NCBI RefSeq assembly: GCF_000016425.1
Contig: NC_009380.1
Location: forward strand, 2,236,144-2,300,143
Length of the DNA: 64,000 nucleotides
Reading direction: 5' to 3'
Source: Salinispora tropica CNB-440
Lineage (GTDB): Bacteria > Actinomycetota > Actinomycetes > Mycobacteriales > Micromonosporaceae
A program made the position numbers and the translations under genes. The number at the start of each line of letters is the position of its first letter. The first letter of the stretch is position 1. Of this stretch, positions 43,287-51,483 are shown piece after piece. Under the pieces are notes generated by a model that was given only the letters and a program-made list of their open reading frames with translations, had not been told where the DNA came from and made no database searches.

Positions 43287-43371
43287 GTTCTCTCCCTTGC
43301 TCAGCGAGAAGCCTTGGGGAGAGCGTTGACTCGTAGGTGCAGGGAGGGTGACACGCCGGTTAATGAGCCCG

Positions 43372-43387
43372 AAAGGTTCGTACCTTT
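43372..43387. promoter_or_regulatory. Palindromic operator of the phosphonate operon
   Basis: AAAGGTTCGTACCTTT is a perfect palindrome (AAAGGT-TCGT-ACCTTT) 85 bases upstream of the oxidoreductase start and 45 bases beyond the stop of the GntR gene. Size and symmetry suit a GntR/HutC dimer. Confidence 0.65.
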
Positions 43388-43432
43388 AACAACAGGTGTG
43401 CGGACCCGGCTCGATCGCCCGGAATTCCCAGG

Positions 43433-44173
43433 TCAGCCGATCAGTCGGGTGGCGAAACCGATCCGGTCACCGCGATACAGGGAGCGGACCCGCTCGATCG
43501 GCACACCGTCCTGGTCCGCCGAGACCCGTTGCATGAGCAACATCGGCTGGGCGGGGTTCGTGCCGAGCAGCATCGCCTCGCGAGGGTTGGCCAGCACGGT
43601 CTCGATGCGCTCGGTGGCCTCGGCATAGCGGATGCCGTACCGGTCGGTCATGTGCTGGTAGAGCGAGCCGGTGCCGTCGAAGTCGGTCATCAGGTCGGCG
43701 AACCGGCGCACCGGCAGGTAGGTGCTCTCCAGCCCCAGCGGTTCGTCGTCGGCGAGCAGCACCCGCTCCAGGTGCACCACCTCGTCGGTGGCATCGACCC
43801 CCAGATCCGCCGCGAGCGAGCTGCCGGCGGGCTGACAGTCGACCGTGACCACACGACGGCTCGGCTGATGACCCATGGCGTGCAGCGCTTCGGTGTAGCT
43901 GTGCAGGCCAAGCGGCTGGATCAGCTTGGGAGCGGCGACGAACGTGCCGCGTCCACGGTACGCGCGCAGGCGTCCCTCCATGGTCAGCTCGGAGATCGCC
44001 TGCCGCAACGTGGAGCGAGCAACCCCGTACGCCACCGCGAGCTGACGCTCGGCCGGCAGCAGGGCACCCTCTCCCAGTTCGGCCAGCAGGTTGAGTAGTT
44101 GGTTCTTGACCACGAAATACTTGGGAACCCGACCATGCTCGGGCACCCCACCACGAACCGCGTCGACCGTCAC
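43433..44173 (-). CDS. GntR/HutC-family regulator of phosphonate operon
   Basis: The 246-residue product has a winged-HTH domain (about 15-85: VKNQLLNLLAELGEGALLPA, LAVAYGVARSTLRQAISELT, GRGTFVAAPK) and a UTRA effector domain (about 100-245: LGLHSYTEALHAMGHQPSRR to RVSADQDGVPIERVRSLYRG). HutC-type regulators bind small metabolites, here probably a phosphonate or product, and release DNA. The gene is transcribed toward the operon and upstream of it, and the AAAGGT palindrome is between them. Confidence 0.9.
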   Translation of the reverse strand: MTVDAVRGGVPEHGRVPKYFVVKNQLLNLLAELGEGALLPAERQLAVAYGVARSTLRQAISELTMEGRLRAYRGRGTFVAAPKLIQPLGLHSYTEALHAMGHQPSRRVVTVDCQPAGSSLAADLGVDATDEVVHLERVLLADDEPLGLESTYLPVRRFADLMTDFDGTGSLYQHMTDRYGIRYAEATERIETVLANPREAMLLGTNPAQPMLLMQRVSADQDGVPIERVRSLYRGDRIGFATRLIG

Positions 44174-44327
44174 CGGCTGACCCTAACCCTCGGGGTCGGA
44201 CCGCCCGTCCTGGAAGCCGCCCGGAGTGGCACCTGCCCTTGACGGCACAGACTCGTCGTTGCCGTTGGCGCTTCGGGCGGCCGCCCCACGACAGCATCGA
44301 ACCGAGGGCCACCGTAGAGTGCCGCGC

Positions 44328-44864
44328 ATGCATCTCGTGTTTGACACCGAGAGTTTGCTGGGTTTCCTCGCCGGGCTCGACGGGGTGTACGACGCACCCC
44401 CGCCGCTGGGGGATCCGGTGGACCTGCTGGCACACGGGCTGCAGTGCGCGGCGGTCCTGCGGGACAAGCACCCTGATGACCTCGGGCTCCAACTGGCGGG
44501 ACTGGTCCATGACATAGGGCATGCCGTTGGCGACGACCCTGACCATGCCCGGGCCGGCGCCGATGTCGTCCGCCCCGTCCTCGGCGCGCGGGTGGCGGAC
44601 CTCGTCGCACTGCATGTCCCGGCGAAGCGCTACCTCGCCTCGACCGAGCTCGACTATGAGCTGTCGGAGGCGAGCCGGCTGAGCCTGGCGAGACAGGGCT
44701 CCGCGATGACTGGCGAGGAACAGGAGAGGTTTCTCGCCCATCCGGCGGCGGCCGACGCGGTGACGTTGCGTCGCGCCGACGAGGCTGCCAAGATCGTCGG
44801 GCGACGGGTGCCCGGTCTCGACGTGTGGGCGCCACGCCTGCGCACGTACGCCAGCGGTGTGTGA
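44328..44864 (+). CDS. HD-domain protein, PhnZ-like phosphonate oxygenase
   Basis: The 178-residue protein from the ATG at 44328 has the HD pattern: His36 (LAHGLQCAAVL), His61-Asp62 (LVHDIGHA), His96 (ALHVPAKRYLAS) and a later ADEAAKIVGRRVPGLD. Phosphonate-cluster HD proteins such as PhnZ are diiron oxygenases that cleave the C-P bond of 1-hydroxyphosphonates made by the partner PhnY. The YLASTELDYELSEASRLSLA segment is a feature of this subgroup. No PhnY-type oxygenase is encoded nearby. It is divergent from the GntR gene, which may regulate both. Confidence 0.75.
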   Translation: MHLVFDTESLLGFLAGLDGVYDAPPPLGDPVDLLAHGLQCAAVLRDKHPDDLGLQLAGLVHDIGHAVGDDPDHARAGADVVRPVLGARVADLVALHVPAKRYLASTELDYELSEASRLSLARQGSAMTGEEQERFLAHPAAADAVTLRRADEAAKIVGRRVPGLDVWAPRLRTYASGV

Positions 44865-44867
44865 CCG

Positions 44868-45056
44868 TCACCGATCCGGTCCGTAGCCGTACCGATCTCG
44901 CATGTCGTCACCCCGTCCCGAGGTGAAGCGGTTTTCACCGACGCCGAGCGCGCCCTCGACCGCCGAGTACACCCGTGGTTCGGGTAGATCCCACAGCCGT
45001 TTGCCGGCCTCGGCGTCATAGCCGCCGGTCCACTCGGTATGTCGAGTTGTCGGCAA
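44868..45056 (-). pseudogene. Possible short-chain-dehydrogenase C-terminal remnant
   Basis: A 62-residue frame with EWTGGYDAEAGKRLWDLPEP and an SAVEGALGVGENRFTSGRG tail. KRLW-(D/E)-L-(S/P)-E resembles the C terminus of some dehydrogenases, but nothing upstream continues the fold. It may simply be a small unknown gene. Confidence 0.25.
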
Positions 45057-45274
45057 CGGTTGGTGCAGTCAACGGTGCCCTGCTGCCGGGCTGCACCCCG
45101 CTCGCCGGTTCGGGCCGAGGTTGGACCGTGGATCGAGGCGAGCCGGCGGTCTGGGTCCAGTGCGCCGAGGGGCTCCTAGCGGGGTCGTCTCGACCGATGA
45201 CGTCGTGGCGATCCCGGCGCAGGCGACCCGTTGACCAGCATCCGCGCAGGCCGGGCCAGCGCACGCAGGTGCCG
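45057..45274. other. Intergenic region, nothing identified
   Basis: No gene, RNA or clear terminator seen. Confidence 0.4.
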
Positions 45275-45643
45275 CTACCTTGACGCTGTCGGCCGGCTGT
45301 CATGATGCGCTCGATGGCTGGGCAGGTCCTGGTCCGCGTGATGAAGGGCTTCGTCGAGCAGGTTGCGAACATGGATGTCGGCGGCGGTGTAGTAGACGAA
45401 CGTGCCTTCGCGGCGTCCGTGAACCAGGCCGGCCAGGCGGAGTTTGGCCAGGTGCTGGCTGACGGCTGTTGGGGCGGCGCCGACGAGGTCGGCCAGGCAA
45501 GCCACCGAGGATTCACCCTGTAACAACGCCCAGAGGATCTTGATGCGGGTCGGGTCGGCGAGCAGGCGGAAGCTTTCGGCGGCCAGGTGGACTCGCTCCT
45601 CGTTGGGCATCTCGAAGTCCGGCAGCGTGTTGTGCACGAGCAC
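45275..45643 (-). CDS. ArsR/SmtB-family metal-sensing repressor
   Basis: About 120 residues from a GTG near 45643 (a GTG at 45637 is also possible). It has a winged-HTH domain: FRLLADPTRIKILWALLQGE, SSVACLADLVGAAPTAVSQH, LAKLRLAGLVHGRREGTFVY. Near the end, HVRNLLDEALHHADQDLPSH supplies a His/Asp cluster typical of the alpha5 Zn/Cd site. It is divergent from the P-type ATPase gene with a 64-base gap that holds the operator at 45670-45691, so it should repress both and release on metal binding. Confidence 0.85.
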   Translation of the reverse strand: MLVHNTLPDFEMPNEERVHLAAESFRLLADPTRIKILWALLQGESSVACLADLVGAAPTAVSQHLAKLRLAGLVHGRREGTFVYYTAADIHVRNLLDEALHHADQDLPSHRAHHDSRPTASR

Positions 45644-45669
45644 AGGATATCTCTTGCTACCTACATGGT

Positions 45670-45691
45670 TGCGTATCTGCACATGTACGCA
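45670..45691. promoter_or_regulatory. ArsR operator candidate
   Basis: TGCGTA (45670-45675) and TACGCA (45686-45691) form a perfect inverted repeat around TCTGCACATG, in the divergent gap of the repressor and the P-type ATPase. Confidence 0.6.
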
Positions 45692-45707
45692 GCTATAGTG
45701 TGCCCTT

Positions 45708-47669
45708 GTGACGATGACCCCACCGCTGTCCGACACTCGGGCGCGTACCGATGCCAGCCTCGTTCGCGACCGTCTGGCTGGGTCCAGCGCGTGGCGGCTG
45801 CGTGAGGTGCAGTGGGCGTCGATCGCGACGGTGCTGTTCGCCGGGGGAGGTCTCGCCCAACTGTCGGGCGCACCGCAGATCGTGTGGTGGGGGCTGTATC
45901 TGGCCTGCTATGTGACCGGCGGCTGGGAGCCCGGCCTTGCCGGACTTCGCGCTCTGCGCGACCGGACCCTGGATGTGGATCTCCTTATGGTCGCCGCCGC
46001 GATTGGCGCGGCCAGCATCGGGCAGGTCTTCGACGGAGCATTGCTGATCGTCATCTTCGCCACCTCCGGTGCGTTGGAAGCGGTGAGCACCCACCGCACC
46101 GAACAGTCGGTACGCTCACTGCTCGATCTGGCCCCGCAAACCGCCACCCGCCTCACCGACGGCGGAGAGGAGATCGTCGTCGCCGCCGACCTGGCGGTCG
46201 GGGATGTGGTCCTGGTCCGCCCCGGGGAGCACATAAGTGCCGACGGCGAGGTCGTCGACGGGACGAGCCAGGCCAACCAGGCTTCGATCACCGGGGAGCC
46301 GCTGCCGGTGGACAAGCTTCCCGGCGACGAGGTGTTCGCTGGAACACTCAACGGCACGGGTGCGCTGACTGTGCGGGTCAACCGGGCCGCCGCCGACTCG
46401 GTGATCGCCCGGATCGTGGCCATGGTCGCCCAAGCATCAGCGACGAAGTCGAAGGCGCACCTGTTCATCGAGAAAGTCGAGCAGCGCTACTCGCTCGGCA
46501 TGGTCGCGGCCACCCTCGCACTGTTCACCATCCCGCTGCTGGCCGGCGCCGATCTGCAGCCGACCCTGCTGAGGGCGATGACTTTTATGATCGTTGCCTC
46601 GCCGTGCGCGGTGGTACTGGCCACGATGCCCCCACTGCTGGCCGCGATCGCTAACGCGGGACGCCACGGAGTCCTGGTGAAGTCGGCGGTGGTAATGGAA
46701 CACCTGGCCGACGGCGACCAGGTTGCCTTCGACAAGACCGGCACCCTGACCGAGGGCAGCCCGCGGGTCGCGGTCGTCCACCCGGTTTCCGACGTGGACC
46801 TTACCTCCGCTGACCTGCTGCGGCTGGCCGCTGCGGCCGAGTACTCCAGTGAGCACCCCATTGCCGCCGCGATCGTCACGGCTGCCCGCGAGCAGGATCT
46901 GGACTTCCCACCCGCACAGCGGTTCGTCTCCTACCCCGGTCGCGGCGTCCACGCCGTCGTCAACGACCACGCTGTCGAGGTAGGTACACCGACCCTGCTG
47001 GACGATGATCCAGACGGCGCGGCAGGACGGCTGGCGGCGCGGGTTCAACGTGACGGGCACACGGCCGCCGTTGTCCTCGTCGACGGAGTGGCTGCCGGAG
47101 TGATCGGCCTGTCCGACCGTATTCGGCCCGCCGCTGCGCCCACCGTCGCCGCGCTGTCCGCGCTGACCGGCCGGACACCGGTCCTGCTGACTGGCGACAA
47201 CCCCGATGCCGCCGGCGCCGTGGCCACCCAGACCGGCATCACCGACGTTTACGCCGGATTGCTGCCCGACGGCAAGGCCGACTACGTACAACGGCTTCAG
47301 ACCACGGACCGTCGAGTGATCTTGATCGGCGACGGCGTCAACGACGCCCCAGCGATGGCCACCGCGCATATCGGCATCGCCATGGGCCGCAGCGGCTCCG
47401 ACCTCGCCCTGCAGACCGCGGATGCGGTCATCGTCCGCGACGACCTGACCACCCTGCCATGCTTGCTCGCGTTGGCGCGTAGAGCCCGGCGGGTGGTCAT
47501 CGCCAACCTTGCCATCGCCGCATCCTTCATCGTCATCCTGGTCATCTGGGACCTTGCCGGACACCTGCCTCTGCCGTTGGGCGTTGCCGGCCACGAAGGC
47601 TCCACCGTTCTTGTCGGGCTCAACGGGTTACGACTGCTACGCAAGACCGCCTGGCGCAGCCCGCCTTAG
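45708..47669 (+). CDS. P1B-type heavy-metal-transporting ATPase
   Basis: The 653-residue protein from a GTG at 45708 (an ATG is six bases on) has ITGEPLPVDK (TGE 195-197), the SPC metal motif in ASPCAVVLATMPPLL (298-300), DKTGTLTEG (Asp342), SEHPIA and GDGVNDAPA. About seven or eight membrane segments are visible. There is no N-terminal metal-binding domain. SPC plus an ArsR partner points to export of Zn2+/Cd2+/Pb2+ or similar. It begins at a start close to the shared operator and is probably metal-induced. Confidence 0.9.
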   Translation: MTMTPPLSDTRARTDASLVRDRLAGSSAWRLREVQWASIATVLFAGGGLAQLSGAPQIVWWGLYLACYVTGGWEPGLAGLRALRDRTLDVDLLMVAAAIGAASIGQVFDGALLIVIFATSGALEAVSTHRTEQSVRSLLDLAPQTATRLTDGGEEIVVAADLAVGDVVLVRPGEHISADGEVVDGTSQANQASITGEPLPVDKLPGDEVFAGTLNGTGALTVRVNRAAADSVIARIVAMVAQASATKSKAHLFIEKVEQRYSLGMVAATLALFTIPLLAGADLQPTLLRAMTFMIVASPCAVVLATMPPLLAAIANAGRHGVLVKSAVVMEHLADGDQVAFDKTGTLTEGSPRVAVVHPVSDVDLTSADLLRLAAAAEYSSEHPIAAAIVTAAREQDLDFPPAQRFVSYPGRGVHAVVNDHAVEVGTPTLLDDDPDGAAGRLAARVQRDGHTAAVVLVDGVAAGVIGLSDRIRPAAAPTVAALSALTGRTPVLLTGDNPDAAGAVATQTGITDVYAGLLPDGKADYVQRLQTTDRRVILIGDGVNDAPAMATAHIGIAMGRSGSDLALQTADAVIVRDDLTTLPCLLALARRARRVVIANLAIAASFIVILVIWDLAGHLPLPLGVAGHEGSTVLVGLNGLRLLRKTAWRSPP

Positions 47670-47683
47670 ATTACGGTGCCAAT

Positions 47684-48207
47684 GATGACGACGTCCGCGA
47701 CGTGATCCACGCCTTCAATGAGCGGGGTTCGACGCACTGGACGTCGGCCAGATCACGACGATCAGCGTCGAGATCGTCCGGCGGGTCCTGCATGAATACG
47801 GGGTGTCCTGGCAAGCCACCAAGACATGGAAAGCCAGCACCGACCCCGACTTCACGGTCAAGATGCGCCGGGTCCTGGACCTCTACGACCACCGACCCGC
47901 CGACGGGGTGAGTCCCGTGTGGACGAGGTCGGGCCGCTGAACCTGTAACCCCGCCCCGGCGCCGCCCTGGACCTGACCACCGACAAGCTGCTCTACCGCA
48001 TCCGTTTCTCCCCGCACAACACCCTGAGGTCCGCACCTGGTACGCGGCCAACCAGGTAGACCTCATCGTCCTGCCGACCTACGCATCCTGGCTGAACTGG
48101 ATCGAGGGGCGACCACATCCGCTGGCGCAACCGACGAGCCCGACCAAAAAACCGAACTCGCCACCGGCTCCAAGATCCGCTACCCGGACTACCCGTTCGA
48201 GGCTGGA
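47684..48207 (+). pseudogene. Decayed IS630-family transposase
   Basis: Fragments in changing frames follow the order of an IS630 transposase: DDDVRDVIHAFNERG, RRVLHEYGVSWQATKTWKAS, DPDFTVKMRRVLDLYDHRPA-DG, then a stop, then LDLTTDKLLYRI, then FSPHN and finally HIRWRNRRARPKNR. Several deletions have removed the parts between. It is not related closely in sequence to the intact element at 56350. Confidence 0.7.
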
Positions 48208-48642
48208 TGACGGGGCACCAGATGCTACTGGTGCCTGGTTTGGAACAGCTTCCGATAAGGAAATCAGCGGGATTGTTGCCGTCCTCAAGGAGGAAGCTGG
48301 TGTTGACGTATTCAGTCTATTGTGCGTCTTGGTTGGAGTGGGTGCGCCAGGGCATGAATATCCGGTAGCCAGGTCAATTGACTATCCGGTGGATCCTCAA
48401 GTGGCGGCGTTAACCCTCAGTTCCCTATGCGTGCGGTAGGAACTTGCTCATCGATGCCGCCACAGCATATCGGATGCTCTGGACGGCTTTGGCCGGGACC
48501 TGTTTGACGAGCGTGAACAGGCGGCGATCGCGGCAGCAGCGTCGTCGTCACCGGAGGCCTCCAGTGTGGTGCCACGCGTCGCGGCAGTCGCCGCACGTCA
48601 GCGAGGAAGCGGACTCCCCTGGTGCCCGCCGCGCCGGGTGTC
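48208..48642. other. Intergenic region with one hairpin
   Basis: Overlapping frames of poor composition only. The hairpin at 48214-48235 is listed separately. Confidence 0.45.
48214..48235. terminator. 8-bp hairpin
   Basis: GGCACCAG (48214-48221) pairs with CTGGTGCC (48228-48235) around ATGCTA, just past the transposase remnant. Confidence 0.35.
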
Positions 48643-50262
48643 TCATTCTTCCTCGGAAGATTCCGCAGTCGCGTCCGCGTCGAGGTCCAGCCAACGGGTG
48701 ATGCCGATCCGCCGAAGGAACGGGAAGTCGTGGCTGACGACGACAAGCGCGCCACGGTAGCCGGCCAGCGCCTGGGCAAGCTGGCCGACGCTGTCCATGT
48801 CGAGGCTATTGGTCGGCTCGTCCAGTAGCAGCAGCTGAGGAGCGGGGTCGGCCAGCAGCAGCGCTGCCAGCGTCGCGCGGAAGCGCTCTCCTCCCGAGAG
48901 CGTGTCCACCAGCTGATCGGCGCGGCCGCCCTTGAACAGGAACCGGGCCAGCTGGGCGCGGATCTGGTTTTCGGTGGCGTGCGGGTTGAGGCGGGCGACG
49001 TTGACGAAGATCGTCCGCTGGCCGTCGAGCAGGTCCAGTCGTTGTGGCAGATAGCGCAGCGCGACATGGGCACAGACCTCGCCCTCCGCGGGCGGGAGCT
49101 GTCCGGCAATGGTGTGCAGGAGGGTGGTCTTCCCGGTGCCGTTGCGGCCGGTGAGCGCGATGCGCTCGGGCCCGTGAACCCGCAGGTCGTCAACCGTGCG
49201 GCCGGTGCGCAGACGGGCCCGGTCGAAGGTGAGAACGGTGCGGTGGGGCGCAACGGCGGTGTCCGGCAGGTCGATGCGGATGATGTCGTCGTCACGGAGT
49301 CGGTCCTCGGTCGCGTCCAGGTGCTCCTTGGCGTCGGCCAGGCGCTGGCCGTGGACGGCCTGTTGCTTGCCGCGTGAGACCTGGGCGGCGCGCTTCATGG
49401 CCTGGGCAGAAGCTTTGTCCAGGCGGTTGTCGGCGTACATCTGTTTGCCGTAGCGGGCGCTGCGGGCCTGCCTCGTCTGCGCGGCGGCCAGATCACGGCG
49501 CTGCCGGGCGAGGTCGGCGCGGGCGGTGGCGTGAGCACGCTCGGCGGCTTCCTGCTCGATGGCGATGGTGTTCTCATAGGCTGTCAGGTTGCCGCCGAAG
49601 GTGCGCACGACTCCGGTGCGCAGCTCGGCGATCTGGTCGACGCGCTCCAGCAGCTCGCGGTCGTGGGTCACGACGATGACGGAGCCCCGGTAACCGGTGA
49701 CCGCGTCGTAGAGGCGGTGGCGAGCATGGCGGTCGAGGTTGTTGGTCGGCTCGTCCAGCAGCAGGACGACAGGGCGGGCCAGCAGCAGGGCGGCCAGACG
49801 CAGCAGGACTGCTTCGCCGCCGGAGATCTCGCCGACGGTCCGGTCCAGCCTGATGTGACCCAGGCCCACGCGAGCCAGGGCAGCCTGGGTGCGTTCCTCC
49901 ACGTCCCACTGGTCACCCAAAGCGGTGAAGTGGTCCTCGCTGGCATCGCCGGCTTCGATCGCGTGCAGGGCGGCGCGTACGGAGGCGACACCCAGCACCT
50001 CTTCCACACGCATGGCGGGATCAAAGGTGAGGTCCTGGGGCAGGTAGCCGGGACTGCCGGCGACATGGACGGTCCCCGATGAGGGACGGAGCCGACCGGC
50101 GATCAATCGCAGGAGGGTGGACTTCCCGCTGCCGTTACGCCCGATCAGGCCGGTACTGCCCTCCCGGGCTGCCCAGGAAAGATCGTCCAGAACGTGCGTG
50201 CCGTCCGGCCAGGCGAACGACAGGCCGGTGCACAGGACGGGTGCGGTGGTGTGGGTGCTCAT
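48643..50262 (-). CDS. ABC-F ATPase, probable antibiotic-resistance/ribosome factor
   Basis: The 539-residue protein starts MSTHTTAPVLCTGLSFAWPD. Two ATPase domains are present, each with Walker A (GLIGRNGSGKSTLL; LTGRNGTGKTTLL), signature (ISGGEAVLLRLA; LSGGERFRATLA) and Walker B (VVLLLDEPTNNLD; LLLLDEPTNSLD). A charged helical linker (about 230-320) joins them, and there are no membrane segments. This is the ABC-F plan: ribosome-bound factors that protect against antibiotics or aid translation. The frame is open upstream to an ATG at 50319, giving a 19-residue in-frame extension that could be a leader. No drug cluster is adjacent, so specificity is unknown. Confidence 0.9.
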   Translation of the reverse strand: MSTHTTAPVLCTGLSFAWPDGTHVLDDLSWAAREGSTGLIGRNGSGKSTLLRLIAGRLRPSSGTVHVAGSPGYLPQDLTFDPAMRVEEVLGVASVRAALHAIEAGDASEDHFTALGDQWDVEERTQAALARVGLGHIRLDRTVGEISGGEAVLLRLAALLLARPVVLLLDEPTNNLDRHARHRLYDAVTGYRGSVIVVTHDRELLERVDQIAELRTGVVRTFGGNLTAYENTIAIEQEAAERAHATARADLARQRRDLAAAQTRQARSARYGKQMYADNRLDKASAQAMKRAAQVSRGKQQAVHGQRLADAKEHLDATEDRLRDDDIIRIDLPDTAVAPHRTVLTFDRARLRTGRTVDDLRVHGPERIALTGRNGTGKTTLLHTIAGQLPPAEGEVCAHVALRYLPQRLDLLDGQRTIFVNVARLNPHATENQIRAQLARFLFKGGRADQLVDTLSGGERFRATLAALLLADPAPQLLLLDEPTNSLDMDSVGQLAQALAGYRGALVVVSHDFPFLRRIGITRWLDLDADATAESSEEE

Positions 50263-50976
50263 CAGAGGGTCTCCCGTGTACGTACTGGTAAGAGGGGCCA
50301 GCATGTGGAGACACCACACCCGTGGAGAACTGCGGACGTCGTGAAGACAAGCGCCAGATAGATGGTCAAGCCAGGCAGAAATGCCGGGCCTATGGGCAGC
50401 TCGCTTCCGAGGTCACACTCGTAGACGCCACGTCTCGGGCGCTTGGTGTCTCAGACCTCAGAGGAGCACTTGCCTCTCCCAACGGCGACAACAGATACGC
50501 CATTGATGGTACACGCACCGTGGCTCGGCCGTAGTAGGCCATGTTGACCGAGCAGTTGTCGGGGCCGATCGACTGCGCTGCTAAGCGGTACACCGGCGGA
50601 GTGCGGCAACCGACCCACCGAGCGAAACCATGGTGACCACTATCGGATCATCCACCGGTGGTGCGAGCCGCAAGGGAGCTCAGTATGGGCGGTGATCGGG
50701 CCGGCGTGCCGGCGTAGGTCGGCGGTGTTGTTGGCCCATCGGGCGACGGCGCGGCGCGGCGGTCACGTTCGGCGTGGACGCGGTCGTCGAGCCGCCAGGT
50801 GGCCTGGTCGGTTCCTCCCATCTCCTCCCGGCGTCCCTGCCTGGTGTGTCGACGTCCGCCGGATCTTGTCGTACCCGGAATCCATAGTCCCTGTCGTGCC
50901 GTACGGCGGCGGGCTGACTCCGGCGTCGGAATGGTCATGGGAGAGTTCGGTGCACGGCGGGCGGGGAGGTCGAAAG
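50263..50976. other. Intergenic region upstream of ABC-F and SWIM operon
   Basis: It holds the divergent promoters of the leftward ABC-F gene and the rightward SWIM-led operon. Frames within it lack family features. Near 50305-50325 GTGGAGACACCACAC can form a small hairpin in the ABC-F leader. Confidence 0.4.
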
Positions 50977-51483
50977 GTGGCGGATGTTGACGATGTTGGG
51001 TGGGCGCGGCGAAGTATGGTGCGGGTGGTGGCTCCCGCCCGGCCCCGCAAGCTGGTGAAGGTGCCGTTCGTGGAGCTGGCCGATGGGCGGCTGCAGGGCG
51101 TGGTGTCCAGCGGGTCAGATATCGGGCGGGTGTACGTTTCGTCGATCACAGCCAGCACCCATGCCTACCACTGCAGCACCAACAACAACCGGCCATGCGG
51201 GGGCCTCCGCGGCGCGCCGTGCAAGCACCTGGAGACTCTGGCCAATGAGGCGGTGTTGCAGTACGGGCTCGATCGGGTGGCCCGCTACCTGCGAGTCGAG
51301 CCCGACGCTGAGGTGAACACCGGCGCGGAGCTGCTGCACGGCCTGGACTCGCGGCACGAGCCGAGCTCGGCAGCGGTGGTATTCAGCCGGTTTCTACGTC
51401 ACCTGTCCTACCTGGAGGTGCCGGGCAGCACCACGCCGCTGCCCGAGCTGCACTGGTTCCCGTCGACCAGGGTGGCTCGCTGA
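50977..51483 (+). CDS. SWIM zinc-finger protein
   Basis: The 168-residue protein from a GTG at 50977 (behind GGGGAGGTC) carries a SWIM finger: Cys66, Cys74, Cys82 and His84 in YHCSTNNNRPC and GAPCKHLETL. SWIM domains bind DNA or proteins. In this operon type (SWIM, unknown protein, VWA, MoxR, DUF5682) the SWIM gene is the usual first member. Its stop overlaps the next start (TGATG). The later part is helical and may contact partners. The start choice removes an Arg-rich, unlikely extension. Confidence 0.8.
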   Translation: MADVDDVGWARRSMVRVVAPARPRKLVKVPFVELADGRLQGVVSSGSDIGRVYVSSITASTHAYHCSTNNNRPCGGLRGAPCKHLETLANEAVLQYGLDRVARYLRVEPDAEVNTGAELLHGLDSRHEPSSAAVVFSRFLRHLSYLEVPGSTTPLPELHWFPSTRVAR

